Assembly: GCA_023428905.1 (NCBI GenBank)
Contig: JAEYWP010000030.1
Span: forward strand, 186,001-250,000
Reading direction: 5' to 3'
Length of the DNA stretch: 64,000 nt
Source of the DNA: Verrucomicrobiota bacterium
GTDB lineage: Bacteria; Verrucomicrobiota; Verrucomicrobiia; Opitutales; Opitutaceae
Shown here: piece after piece, positions 49,266 to 57,744 of the stretch
Layout of the letters: every line of letters begins with the position of its first letter
How positions within the stretch are numbered: the stretch's first letter is position 1
Notes under the pieces: generated by a model
The model's input: only the letters and a program-made list of their open reading frames with translations
What the model was told of the DNA's origin: nothing
The model's database searches: none
Translations under genes and position numbers: made by a program

Positions 49266-51962
49266 ATGCGTACCCCTTTCCGAGCGTGTCTCCTTTTGGC
49301 TGCCCTGACGTCTGCTTCGAGCCTGGTCGCTGAAGACCTGGCGATGCGGGTAACCGAGAAGAACTACCTCGATGCCCAGGGTTTTAGCGTGTTTCTCTAC
49401 GACAGCACGTATCATCCGGTTTTCGTGGACCAAAAGAACACCGCGATGGAGATGATCCTCCATGGCCGGCGAATCGCCACCAATGGCGACGTGCGTCTCA
49501 TGCCGACGCCGGAGCAGTGGGACCTCGTGGCCACTCTCAAGGGGCGTGAGGTCGAAAAGGACGAGAACCGTCTGAAGGCGAACCTCGCCTTTCCCACCTT
49601 CGACATCAGCTATTCGCTCGAGGTCGAGGCCGAGCCGGGCGGCGTCCGCGTCAGCATCAATCTCGATCAGCCGCTTCCGGAGAAACTGGCTGGCCGCGCC
49701 GGCTTCAACCTTGAATTCCTGCCCTCCGTTTACATGGGCAAGGCGTACCTCGCGGACGGGATCAAGGCTGGGATTTTTCCCCGCACGCCTGGAGACCCGA
49801 TGATCCAGGTCCTGCCGCTTGGGGATGAGCCGAAGAAGGCGTACTACCTGGAAGACTGGGACAAAGCCAAGGGCTACACCCAGCCGCTGCCTTTCGTCAC
49901 CGGCAAATCCATCACGCTGGGCGTGGACGCCCCGCTCGCACGCATCACGGTCACGTCGGATACGGCCGACCTCATGTTATTCGACGGTAGGAGCCGCGCG
50001 CAAAACGGCTGGTTTGTCCTGCGTTCCCTCATCCCCACCGGCAAGACCAAGGGCGCGATCGTCTGGCACATCCGGCCTGACGTCGTCCCGAACTGGACGC
50101 GGCCTCCGATGATCGCACACAGTCAGGTCGGTTACGCACCCGATTTCCCCAAGGTCGCGGTCCTTGAACTCGACCCCAAATACCAGGGCCCGAAGACTGC
50201 CAAGGTCCTTCGCCTGATGGAGGACGGTTCCTACCGGCCGGTGTTCGAAGCGGAGCTCACGCCCTCCACGGCCTGGCTCCGCTACACGTATTCAAAATTC
50301 GATTTCACCCCGGTCAGGGAGCCCGGCCTGTATGTCATCGAATACGCCGACCAGCGCACCGCCGTCTTCCCCATTTCCAAGGACGCCTACGCCCACATCT
50401 GGAAACCCAGCCTGGGGCATCACCTCGCGATCCAGATGGACCACGTATCCGTGCGCGAGGGATACCGCGTGTGGCACGGCGCCTCCCACCTGGATGACGC
50501 CCGCCTCGCCCCCGTGGTCGGGGAGCAGTTCGACGGCTGGAATCAAGCCACCGCCACCGACGGCAAGTACAAGGGCGGGGACCATATCCCCGGAATGAAC
50601 GTGGGCGGCTGGTATGATGCGGGCGACTTCGACCTCGAGACACCGGCGCAGGTCAGCGTAATCCAAAGCCTGGCTCTCGCGGCCCGTGAATTTGACCTCA
50701 CCTACGACCAGACCACGGTCAATGAAGCGGCCCGCGAAGTGGAATTGCACCGCCCCGATGGCGTTCCGGATGTGCTGCAGCAGGTCAAACACGGCGCGGT
50801 GTACATCCTCGCCCAGTTTCGCGCCTTCGGCCACTCCATCCGCGGCACGCACGAGCCCGACCTGCGCCAGTACACCCATATCGGCGACGGCGCGACGAAG
50901 ACCGATGGCCGGCTTTATGACCCAAGCCTGGGTCTCAACGAGGTCAAGGGCGACTACTCCGGCCGGCCGGATGACCGCTGGGTCTTCTCCACGACCAATC
51001 CCTTCTTCCAATGGCAGTCGATCGCGGCTCTCGCGGCGGCGGCCGACGCCTTGAAAGGCTGGGACGCAGTCACCGCCAAGGAGTGTCTCGAAACCGCAAT
51101 CAAGGCGTGGGACAACGAGAAGAAAAGCCCGACGCCGTTTCCCCCTTCCGCGCATTTCGGAGGAGATCCGGAGGGTGCGGGCGGCGTGCTGGCGGCGTCT
51201 CAGGGCACGCAAAATCGTCCGACGCCCCCGGGCGCAACGGCGAGCGCAGCCCCGACTCCCACCCCCACGCCTGCCCCGGCAGCCCCCGCCGCGCCTTCCG
51301 GGCGTGGCCGCTTTGGTGTGGGAATGGATTGGGCCGCGGCCCTGGAGCTCACCATCGCCACCCAGGGTGCCGACCCCTACAAAGCCCGCCTCAAGGAGCT
51401 GTTGCCGCAGATGCTCACCCCCGAGCAGATCGAGTTCCGCGGGTGGATGGCGGTCCGGGCACTGCCGTATTTGGATACGCGCGAGAAAGACCAGGTGCGT
51501 GAAGCGGTGAAGACCTACATGGCCGGCCTCGACCAGCAGCTGGGCGCCACCCCCTTCGGTGTGCCCCCCAGCCTGCGCACGTGGGGGGGCTCGGGCGCGG
51601 TGACGGACATGGCGATCCGGATGTATTTCCTGCACCGCACGTTTCCGGACCTGGTGAGCTCCGACTACACGCTGCGCGCGGTCAACTACATCCTCGGCAC
51701 ACATCCGGTCTCCAGCACATCCTACGTCGCCGGCGTCGGCACGGTCTCCCAGACCAAGACCTACAGCTTCAATCGTGGCGACAATGCCTACATCCCGGGC
51801 GCCGTGATTCCTGGATACATCATCATCAAGCCTGATTTCCCCGAGTCGCTCGACGACTTCGGCTTCCTCTGGTTTGAGCACGAAGCGGTCGTGGCCGGCT
51901 CTGCCAGTTGGGTGGTGGCAGGCAATGCCGCCGACGCGCTCACGCGCAAACCGAAACCCTAG
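49266..51962 (+). CDS. Glycoside hydrolase family 9 enzyme with extra N-terminal domain and internal linker
   Basis: 898 residues. Signal peptide 'RACLLLAALTSASSLVAEDL'. About 25-275 is an additional beta-rich domain of unknown role. About 280-370 is the Ig-like CelD_N domain ('PPMIAHSQVGYAPDFPKVAV'). The catalytic (alpha/alpha)6 barrel follows, with 'NVGGWYDAGDFDLETPAQVS' (catalytic base Asp), 'RAVNYILGTHPVSSTSYVAG' and 'DDFGFLWFEHEAVVAGSASW' (acid Glu). Inside the barrel, about 645-682, lies a Pro/Thr/Ala-rich low-complexity stretch ('TPTPTPAPAAPAAPSGRGR'), unusual because it interrupts the catalytic fold. GH9 acts on cellulose, mixed glucans or related chains; here a hemicellulose is possible. 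Divergent from the TonB receptor. Confidence 0.92.
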   Translation: MRTPFRACLLLAALTSASSLVAEDLAMRVTEKNYLDAQGFSVFLYDSTYHPVFVDQKNTAMEMILHGRRIATNGDVRLMPTPEQWDLVATLKGREVEKDENRLKANLAFPTFDISYSLEVEAEPGGVRVSINLDQPLPEKLAGRAGFNLEFLPSVYMGKAYLADGIKAGIFPRTPGDPMIQVLPLGDEPKKAYYLEDWDKAKGYTQPLPFVTGKSITLGVDAPLARITVTSDTADLMLFDGRSRAQNGWFVLRSLIPTGKTKGAIVWHIRPDVVPNWTRPPMIAHSQVGYAPDFPKVAVLELDPKYQGPKTAKVLRLMEDGSYRPVFEAELTPSTAWLRYTYSKFDFTPVREPGLYVIEYADQRTAVFPISKDAYAHIWKPSLGHHLAIQMDHVSVREGYRVWHGASHLDDARLAPVVGEQFDGWNQATATDGKYKGGDHIPGMNVGGWYDAGDFDLETPAQVSVIQSLALAAREFDLTYDQTTVNEAAREVELHRPDGVPDVLQQVKHGAVYILAQFRAFGHSIRGTHEPDLRQYTHIGDGATKTDGRLYDPSLGLNEVKGDYSGRPDDRWVFSTTNPFFQWQSIAALAAAADALKGWDAVTAKECLETAIKAWDNEKKSPTPFPPSAHFGGDPEGAGGVLAASQGTQNRPTPPGATASAAPTPTPTPAPAAPAAPSGRGRFGVGMDWAAALELTIATQGADPYKARLKELLPQMLTPEQIEFRGWMAVRALPYLDTREKDQVREAVKTYMAGLDQQLGATPFGVPPSLRTWGGSGAVTDMAIRMYFLHRTFPDLVSSDYTLRAVNYILGTHPVSSTSYVAGVGTVSQTKTYSFNRGDNAYIPGAVIPGYIIIKPDFPESLDDFGFLWFEHEAVVAGSASWVVAGNAADALTRKPKP

Positions 51963-51991
51963 GGCGAGGCCCCGGACCGTCTGCTCTTCAG

Positions 51992-52024
51992 ACCCCGCGA
52001 GTCCACGTGGACCGCGGGGTTTTT
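51992..52024 (+). terminator. Intrinsic terminator of GH9
   Basis: ACCCCGCG pairs with CGCGGGGT around an inner palindrome TCCACGTGGA, followed by TTTT. It starts 30 bp after the GH9 stop. Confidence 0.85.
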
Positions 52025-52229
52025 CGCATCCGAGGTGACGGGCCGAAGCCCTGCGTCGGGAGCGGGGGATCGGATCGTCTCCATTGCATTTCTTAAGAAA
52101 CGAGCTACGCATGCTGCCGGGTCTGGGGCACGCGCCTCAGAGGCAATGAGACAGTCGGGCCGCTGTTTCGAAAACACTCCTGCGCGCTCGACTCCTTCCC
52201 GAACGGGAGGGTGGGGTGCGTTTGCCTCC

Positions 52230-52580
52230 ATGAACGAAACCCAGCAACTCGCACCTTCATCCGCGGCCGTGGCCGAAACGCGCGCCGACTCCTGGCATGG
52301 CCACATGGCCGACCAGGTCGGAGCAACCTTCGGCCCCGACGCGGTCGCGCAACTGACGGCGTCCCCCGAGGACGTGCAGGTCACCGGAGCATTGGGCTCC
52401 TTCACCCTGGAGAAGTCAGCGATCAAAAGCATCTCGGGGGGACGGATGTACCCGTGGTTCTTCCGCGCGGTTCGTATTCGAGCAACCTGGAAGGGGGCTG
52501 ACTTGGATATCCAGTTCAAGCCGCTCGACGCGAGTCACCGCTCCGTCATTCAGCGTCTGCACCAGCTCGGTTACCGTTGA
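52230..52580 (+). CDS. Small protein of unknown function with PH-like fold pattern
   Basis: 116 residues from ATG 52230. After a variable N-terminus the sequence reads 'VQVTGALGSFTLEKSAIKSI', 'WFFRAVRIRATWKGADLDIQ' and 'DASHRSVIQRLHQLGYR'. The pattern of beta strands ending in one helix resembles bacterial PH-like domains (fold inference only). No signal peptide or membrane helix. It is flanked by two strong terminators, so it is transcribed alone. Its promoter would be in the 205 bp after the GH9 terminator, where nothing else was recognised. Confidence 0.6.
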   Translation: MNETQQLAPSSAAVAETRADSWHGHMADQVGATFGPDAVAQLTASPEDVQVTGALGSFTLEKSAIKSISGGRMYPWFFRAVRIRATWKGADLDIQFKPLDASHRSVIQRLHQLGYR

Positions 52581-52586
52581 AAACAA

Positions 52587-52611
52587 AACGCCGCGGAAAG
52601 TCCGCGGCGTT
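52587..52611. terminator. Bidirectional hairpin terminator between the PH-like and chemotaxis genes
   Basis: Perfect 11-bp stem (AACGCCGCGGA/TCCGCGGCGTT) with a 3-nt loop, 7 bp after the small gene's stop and between convergent genes. On the minus strand it is followed by TTGTTTTC, so it may serve mainly the chemotaxis gene. Confidence 0.75.
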
Positions 52612-52685
52612 CGTGTCGTCCTGTCGGGCCACCGGACCTTGTCCCGGTGCCTGGCCTGGGCGTGTGCCGTTCAGGCTGGGTGTGA

Positions 52686-54329
52686 TCAGTCTTTGAAGAA
52701 GGCGTCCGCGTCGGCGGAGGCAGTGACGGTCTCCCTGCGCGCACCCGGCGCGTTGCGCGGGTTTTTTTCCGTCCCATTGCGGTTCGGAATCTGGCGGTTC
52801 GGAATACGCGATTTTGGCGAGCGCGGTTTCTCGAGTTCGAGGGTGACGCCGCCGGCGGGCGGTGTATCCACTTCGACCGCAGACGGCTCCGTGCGGCCTG
52901 TGCCAACCAGGGCCTTCAGGCCGAGCACGGCCGAGTTGAGCACCTCCGCCTGGCCTCGCAGCTCCTGGGAGGCGGAGGAGGATTCCTCGGCCGCGGCGGC
53001 GTTGGTCTGGGTGATCTTTTCCATCTGGGTGACGGCGATGGTCACCTGACCAAGCCCCTGGTTCTGCTCGCTCGAGGCGGTGGCGATCTCGGCCACCAGT
53101 GTATCCAGATTTCGGACCTGCTGCTGGATGGTCTGGAAGCTCTCCGCCACTTCGGAGCTGATGGCGGCCCCTTGTTCACTTTTTGAGACGCAGTCGTCGA
53201 TCTTGACTGCGGTTTCCTTGGCTGCGGCGGCGCAGCGCTGGGCGAGGGCCCGCACTTCATCGGCCACGACGGCGAACCCGGCGCCGGCGGTGCCGGCCCG
53301 TGCCGCCTCGACCGCGGCGTTGAGGGCGAGGATGTTGGTCTGGAAGGCGATCTCGTCGATGGTCTTGAGAATGTTGGCGATATCGGAGCTGGCCTGGCGG
53401 ATCGCGGTCATCGCGGTCTGCATGGTGTCGACCTGCTGCGCTCCCTTGTCGGCGGACTGGCGCGCCTCGTTGGCGGCAGCTTTCGCCTGCTGCGAGCTGT
53501 CGGCGTTGCGCTTGGTCATGCTCGAAAGCTCTTCCAGCGAGGCCGATGTCTCCTCGAGGGAGGCCGCCTGTTCACTTGCGCCTTCGGCGAGCGTCTGGCT
53601 CGAACCCGCGAACTGCGAGGCCGATGCACCGAGGGAGCTGGTGGAAAGATCGAGATCGCCGATCGTCTTGCGCAAATGCCGGTTCACGCCGGTCACGATC
53701 CACACCACCAGCACGGCGCCGACCAGCACCGCCGTGGACAGACCAAAGAGAATCCACGCCCGCGCCTGGCGGCTGGCCGCGTCGAACTGCCCCTTGCGGA
53801 CCTCAAGCAGTGCGAACTCGGTGTCCTGGATCTGTTTGATTTCCGCGCGCATGGCGTCCATCAGCACCTTGCCTTTTCCTTCGTTGAAGAAGGCGATGAA
53901 GCTCTCCTCCGTCTCGAGGCCTTGTGTCGCCCGCTGCCGGCGGGCGATGGTGGGCTCGATGTCGGTGGCAATCCATTCCTTCTGGAGGCCGGCGAGCTTC
54001 GTCAGTCGCGCAACCTGGGTAGGATTGTCGGACACCAGCTGCGCGGTGGCGGCATGGACGCGGTCGAAGGCCTTTCTGCCCGCCTCATACGGTTCGAGAA
54101 ACTTGACGTCTCCGCCCACGGAATACCCGCGCAGGCCCGTCTCCATGTTGATGAGCGACGACATCACCTCGTCGAGATTGGTGGTGACCTTGTTGGTGTG
54201 GGAAACCCACGCCTCGGTCCGAATGAAGAGCTCCACCTTGGTGTAGAGCTGCCATCCGGCTGCCACGATCATCAGGTATGAGAAGATAACGGCGGCGTAG
54301 GTTTTCTGTGCGATTGTCCAGTTCTTCAT
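52686..54329 (-). CDS. Methyl-accepting chemotaxis protein with CHASE3-type sensor
   Basis: 547 residues from ATG 54329. Helix 1 'TYAAVIFSYLMIVAAGWQLY' and helix 2 near 190-212 ('WILFGLSTAVLVGAVLVVWI') bracket a helical periplasmic sensor with CHASE3-type features ('VMSSLINMETGLRGYSVGGD'). The signalling hairpin tip is fully conserved ('EIAFQTNILALNAAVEAARA', 'GFAVVADEVRALAQR'). A Pro/Arg-rich tail follows and there is no NWETF-type CheR pentapeptide at the C-terminus. No che genes are adjacent, so it is an orphan receptor; its ligand may be a plant sugar or nutrient, but this is only positional inference. Confidence 0.93.
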   Translation of the reverse strand: MKNWTIAQKTYAAVIFSYLMIVAAGWQLYTKVELFIRTEAWVSHTNKVTTNLDEVMSSLINMETGLRGYSVGGDVKFLEPYEAGRKAFDRVHAATAQLVSDNPTQVARLTKLAGLQKEWIATDIEPTIARRQRATQGLETEESFIAFFNEGKGKVLMDAMRAEIKQIQDTEFALLEVRKGQFDAASRQARAWILFGLSTAVLVGAVLVVWIVTGVNRHLRKTIGDLDLSTSSLGASASQFAGSSQTLAEGASEQAASLEETSASLEELSSMTKRNADSSQQAKAAANEARQSADKGAQQVDTMQTAMTAIRQASSDIANILKTIDEIAFQTNILALNAAVEAARAGTAGAGFAVVADEVRALAQRCAAAAKETAVKIDDCVSKSEQGAAISSEVAESFQTIQQQVRNLDTLVAEIATASSEQNQGLGQVTIAVTQMEKITQTNAAAAEESSSASQELRGQAEVLNSAVLGLKALVGTGRTEPSAVEVDTPPAGGVTLELEKPRSPKSRIPNRQIPNRNGTEKNPRNAPGARRETVTASADADAFFKD

Positions 54330-54606
54330 TGTCAAAAAAGGGGCGTTGGCGGGTGCTGCGGTGCTCGCTTGTGCGATCCACGCAGGCGTCCGAATCAAGC
54401 GAGCGTGCGCGAATCAGCCGCGGAGAACGTGCCGGTGCTTCGCGCGGGCTTGCGCGAAAGCGCAAGGCGGGCAGACGTGCTGGCCTTCCAAACGGGCAGC
54501 CACCTCGACCCCTGTAGGCAGGCGGTCAACTGTGGTGGCGGAGAGGAGAAAAGCGTGGAGCACGTGGCAAGGATATCGGCTGGCGCAGCCCTTTCTTGAG
54601 GGTGGG

Positions 54607-56019
54607 TCATTTTATCGATTCACCTGGGGTGAACTGCCCGGACCAATCGACCCGACGGGTGCTGTACATGACGAACGCCAGGGCCACAAAGAGGGTGAAG
54701 CTGCCGACCAGCAACGCGTAGTCCTGCATCCGCAGGATAAAGAAGAGGAGCCCGTAGATCAGCGTGACGGCGGTCGTGACGACCCATGCGCGTTTGCCGC
54801 TGTGAAGAATGCTCTTGCAGTAGCCACCAATTAGGGCGGTCGAGGCGAGGGCGGAGGCGCTGTACGCCAAGGCGAACGGCAGAAATTCCGAGGTCGAAAG
54901 GAGCGCCAGGTAAAAAAGACACATCGCCGCGCCCACCAGGAGGTAGTGCAGGCTGTGCAGCCTCAGCCCGCAAAGGACCTCGAAGAGGAAAAAGGCAGTG
55001 AAGAGGAAAACGATAAAGAGCACCCCGTATTTGATTGCCCGTTCGACCATCCGGTAGTTGTCGACGACCCGCATCAGCGACACCCCAAAGGCGGAGCCTT
55101 GCAGCTGGGAAAACCGCTCCGGGGCGCCCTCCTCCCGCGAGTGCCAGAGCTGCGGGTAGTTGCGTCCATAATACGAAACAAGCCAGCGAGCAGAGAACCC
55201 ACTGTCACCGACCGACCGTTCCGCAGGCAGGAAGGCGCCATCGAAGCTGGGATCCGGCCAGGGAGAAGACAGCGTGACGAGCGTCTCCTTACCGACGGGA
55301 ACGACGCGGAGGGAGCCGCTGCCATTGACGGAAAACGTGCAGGCGAACGCGGCATTCGCACCCGTGCCGTCCGCGGAGAGCCCCAAGCGCCCATGCAAAC
55401 CGGACGGGAGCTGTTCGATGCGCGTTCCCGGTTCAAGGGACACGCGACGCCCGTCCCATTCCAGATCGAGCTTCTGCTGACTGCCTCGCAAATCGGTGAT
55501 GGCGAGCGCCAGCCAGGCTTTTTCCCACTGGAGGGCGGACGCCTCGAGCTCAAGGGCCTGGAGCTCGGGAGCGCCGAAGCGGCCGGAGAGTTTTAATGTG
55601 CCTCGATACACCACCGCCTGGTGGATGCCCCGTTTTCGAGTTGAGGGTTCCAAGTCTCCCGCGATTTCCAGGTGTTCGGGCAGGATGTGCACGTAGCCCG
55701 TATCTCGCCGCTGCTCGGTGCTGCGGACGGCCCGGCCGTCGATAATCGTGTTGCGCTCTGAGGTCGTGGTGGTGACGTAGGGCACCACCAGGATCGGACC
55801 CGTGAGGGTCTGATCGGCGCCCCACGTCTGTGTGATCTCCGCCACCGCCTCGGTTTGTCGACGCTGCCGTTCTTCCATCAGGCCGTGCACCAGCACCAGC
55901 GGGACTTGCAGCAGCAAGGCGAGGAAAAGGATCAGCGCCAGCTTGAGCGAAACGGCGAAGCGTCGCAGAAAGCCGAACGGGCCGGGGGCCAAATCAGGGG
56001 AGCGCACGGGGGAGGTCAT
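54607..56019 (-). CDS. creD: CreD-like inner-membrane protein
   Basis: 470 residues. One N-terminal helix ('FAVSLKLALILFLALLLQVP'), a large periplasmic beta-rich domain with 'WGADQTLTGPILVVPYV', and five or so C-terminal helices ('AIKYGVLFIVFLFTAFFLFE', 'LHYLLVGAAMCLFYLALLSTS', 'SFTLFVALAFVMYSTRRVDW') match CreD. In enterobacteria creD is induced by CreBC and affects envelope integrity and beta-lactam/colicin tolerance. No CreBC-like pair is next to it; the nearest are the propeller kinase pair and the OmpR-type pair, both far away. Stand-alone transcription is likely. Confidence 0.9.
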   Translation of the reverse strand: MTSPVRSPDLAPGPFGFLRRFAVSLKLALILFLALLLQVPLVLVHGLMEERQRRQTEAVAEITQTWGADQTLTGPILVVPYVTTTTSERNTIIDGRAVRSTEQRRDTGYVHILPEHLEIAGDLEPSTRKRGIHQAVVYRGTLKLSGRFGAPELQALELEASALQWEKAWLALAITDLRGSQQKLDLEWDGRRVSLEPGTRIEQLPSGLHGRLGLSADGTGANAAFACTFSVNGSGSLRVVPVGKETLVTLSSPWPDPSFDGAFLPAERSVGDSGFSARWLVSYYGRNYPQLWHSREEGAPERFSQLQGSAFGVSLMRVVDNYRMVERAIKYGVLFIVFLFTAFFLFEVLCGLRLHSLHYLLVGAAMCLFYLALLSTSEFLPFALAYSASALASTALIGGYCKSILHSGKRAWVVTTAVTLIYGLLFFILRMQDYALLVGSFTLFVALAFVMYSTRRVDWSGQFTPGESIK

Positions 56020-56179
56020 GCGCCCATCCTAGCGCCCCCCCGCGAACCCTTCGTGAACCGCTCATGAATTCGGGATGAAGTTTGCGCTGAGGCTAATTTT
56101 TTTGTCCGGGGGTGGCTGCCTCCTCCGTCGTGCTTATGGTGGAGCGCCGGCTGCTGCACTCCGCATCACAAAAACCTGA

Positions 56180-56728
56180 ATGAAAGATCCTATCATGGAA
56201 ACAAACACGACCACCGCCCCCGCTCCGTCCGATGTCTGTGCCGAGATGTACGCAAAACCGCAGGCCGAACATGCCTGGTTGCAAAAGCTGCTGGGGACTT
56301 GGGCGTTCGAATCGGAATGCGTAGCGGAGCCCGGCCAGGAGTCGCAGACCTACCAGGGCACGGAGACAGTCAAGGCCGTCGGAGACCTCTGGATCGTTGG
56401 GGAAGGCGAAGGTGAAATGCCAGGCGGCGGCCGCGCTCGGATGATGATCACCTTGGGTTATGATCCAAAACGGGAACGTTTCATCGGGACCTGGGTGGGC
56501 TCGATGATGACCCATCTATGGGTGTACGAGGGGCAGCTCGACGCCGCTGGCCGTGTCCTGACCCTCAACGCCGAAGGACCGAGCTTCACCGAGCCGGGGA
56601 AAACGGCCAAATATCAGGACATCATTGAAATGAAGTCCGACGACCACCGAGTCCTCTCGTCGCACGCCTGCGGTGAGGACGGAAAGTGGACGCACTTCAT
56701 GACCGCACATTATCGCCGCGCACAATAG
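56180..56728 (+). CDS. DUF1579-family protein
   Basis: 182 residues from ATG 56180 (an ATG at 56195 is equally possible). 'AEHAWLQKLLGTWAFESECV', 'MMITLGYDPKRERFIGTWVG' and 'SSHACGEDGKWTHFMTAHYR' follow the DUF1579 pattern of a small calycin-like beta-barrel. No signal peptide, so cytoplasmic. The function of the family is unknown. The gene is alone, divergent from creD across 160 bp. Confidence 0.85.
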   Translation: MKDPIMETNTTTAPAPSDVCAEMYAKPQAEHAWLQKLLGTWAFESECVAEPGQESQTYQGTETVKAVGDLWIVGEGEGEMPGGGRARMMITLGYDPKRERFIGTWVGSMMTHLWVYEGQLDAAGRVLTLNAEGPSFTEPGKTAKYQDIIEMKSDDHRVLSSHACGEDGKWTHFMTAHYRRAQ

Positions 56729-56889
56729 AACCCGGAGGCGCGGACTCGTGACTCAGGTCAACTGTTAGTACAGCGTGGTTTTTGCGGAGAGAACGTCGCC
56801 ACGTCCACTAGAAGCCAGGCCTCCCCGGCCTAGCATCGGTGCTAATGCTCCACCCCAAGCTTGCCCCCAGCTCGGAGCGCGTGGCGCCG

Positions 56890-56908
56890 GTGTTGTCACC
56901 ACCAACAC
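56890..56908 (+). promoter_or_regulatory. Inverted repeat GTGTTG-N7-CAACAC before GH11
   Basis: Perfect 6-bp dyad 8 bp before the GH11 ATG, in the ribosome-binding area. Either an operator or an RNA hairpin limiting translation. A second small dyad (TAGCA-TCGG-TGCTA) lies at 56831-56844. The 188-bp gap otherwise shows no gene. Confidence 0.35.
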
Positions 56909-56916
56909 AGCCCCAA

Positions 56917-57609
56917 ATGAAACACGTAACGTTTGTTACCTCCGCGCTTCGGCGCGTTTGCTCGCAGGGAGTTCTCCTTGCCGGCGTCATCGTCGCCTCA
57001 GTCTCCGGACTGCAGGCTCAAACCATCACCAGCAACCAGACCGGCACCCATAACGGGTATTATTACACGTATTGGAAGGACACTGGATCGGCCACCATGA
57101 CGCTCGGGTCAGGGGGCAACTACAGTGTCAGTTGGAACCTTGGGTCCGGAAACTTCGTCGGCGGGAAAGGATGGAGCACCGGCTCCTCCTCCCGGCGCGT
57201 CGGCTACAACGCCGGGGCCTGGAGCCCCAACGGCAATGCCTACCTCACACTCTACGGTTGGACCACCAGTCCGCTGATCGAGTACTACGTGGTGGACAGC
57301 TGGGGCAGCTGGCGTCCGCCGGGCGGTTCCTCGCAAGGGAGCGTCACCACCGACGGAGGAACCTACAACCTGTACCGCACGCAGCGAGTCAACCAGCCGT
57401 CGATCCAGGGAACGGCGACGTTCTATCAGTACTGGAGTGTGCGCACCTCCAAGCGCCCCACCGGGAGCAACCAGACCATCACGTTTAGCAACCACGTGAA
57501 CGGCTGGCGTAATCGCGGGTGGAATCTCGGCAACCACAACTATCAAGTCATGGCGACCGAGGGGTTTCAGAGCAGCGGCTATTCCAATCTGACCGTCTGG
57601 CAACAGTAA
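56917..57609 (+). CDS. Glycoside hydrolase family 11 endo-1,4-beta-xylanase
   Basis: 230 residues from ATG 56917 with a signal peptide ('CSQGVLLAGVIVASVSGLQA'). The mature protein is one compact GH11 beta-jellyroll: 'GYYYTYWKDTGSATMTLGSG', 'NYSVSWNLGSGNFVGGKGW', 'YLTLYGWTTSPLIEYYVVDS' and 'NYQVMATEGFQSSGYSNLTV'. Nucleophile Glu is about residue 121 ('PLIEYY') and acid/base Glu about 214 ('ATEGF'). It cuts the xylan backbone outside the cell. There is no carbohydrate-binding module. It has its own terminator at 57678 and is followed by the SUMF1-fold gene. Confidence 0.95.
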   Translation: MKHVTFVTSALRRVCSQGVLLAGVIVASVSGLQAQTITSNQTGTHNGYYYTYWKDTGSATMTLGSGGNYSVSWNLGSGNFVGGKGWSTGSSSRRVGYNAGAWSPNGNAYLTLYGWTTSPLIEYYVVDSWGSWRPPGGSSQGSVTTDGGTYNLYRTQRVNQPSIQGTATFYQYWSVRTSKRPTGSNQTITFSNHVNGWRNRGWNLGNHNYQVMATEGFQSSGYSNLTVWQQ

Positions 57610-57677
57610 CCTGACGGGAGGCAGGTGGCGTGGCCGGAAAGCTTCCGGAGAACCCACGCGTCTGCGACGTCAACCGG

Positions 57678-57705
57678 ACAGGCCGCACCTCTCCGTGCGG
57701 CCTGT
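57678..57705 (+). terminator. Intrinsic terminator of GH11
   Basis: Perfect 11-bp stem (ACAGGCCGCAC/GTGCGGCCTGT) with a 6-nt loop, followed by CTTTG. Lies 69 bp after the stop codon. Confidence 0.8.
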
Positions 57706-57744
57706 CTTTGATCGGATCCGCGCACAGCCATCCCTAAGTACCCG

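Noticed and set aside
48846..49463. N-terminal extension of the TonB receptor frame to 49463
   Set aside because: It would run through the GH9 start and the palindromes, and the proper signal peptide begins at 48845.
57733..57740. CCTAAGTA before the SUMF1-fold gene as a further copy of the GH115 palindrome
   Set aside because: Only the central 8 bp match, the flanking arms are not inverted repeats, and it lies 5 bp before the start codon.
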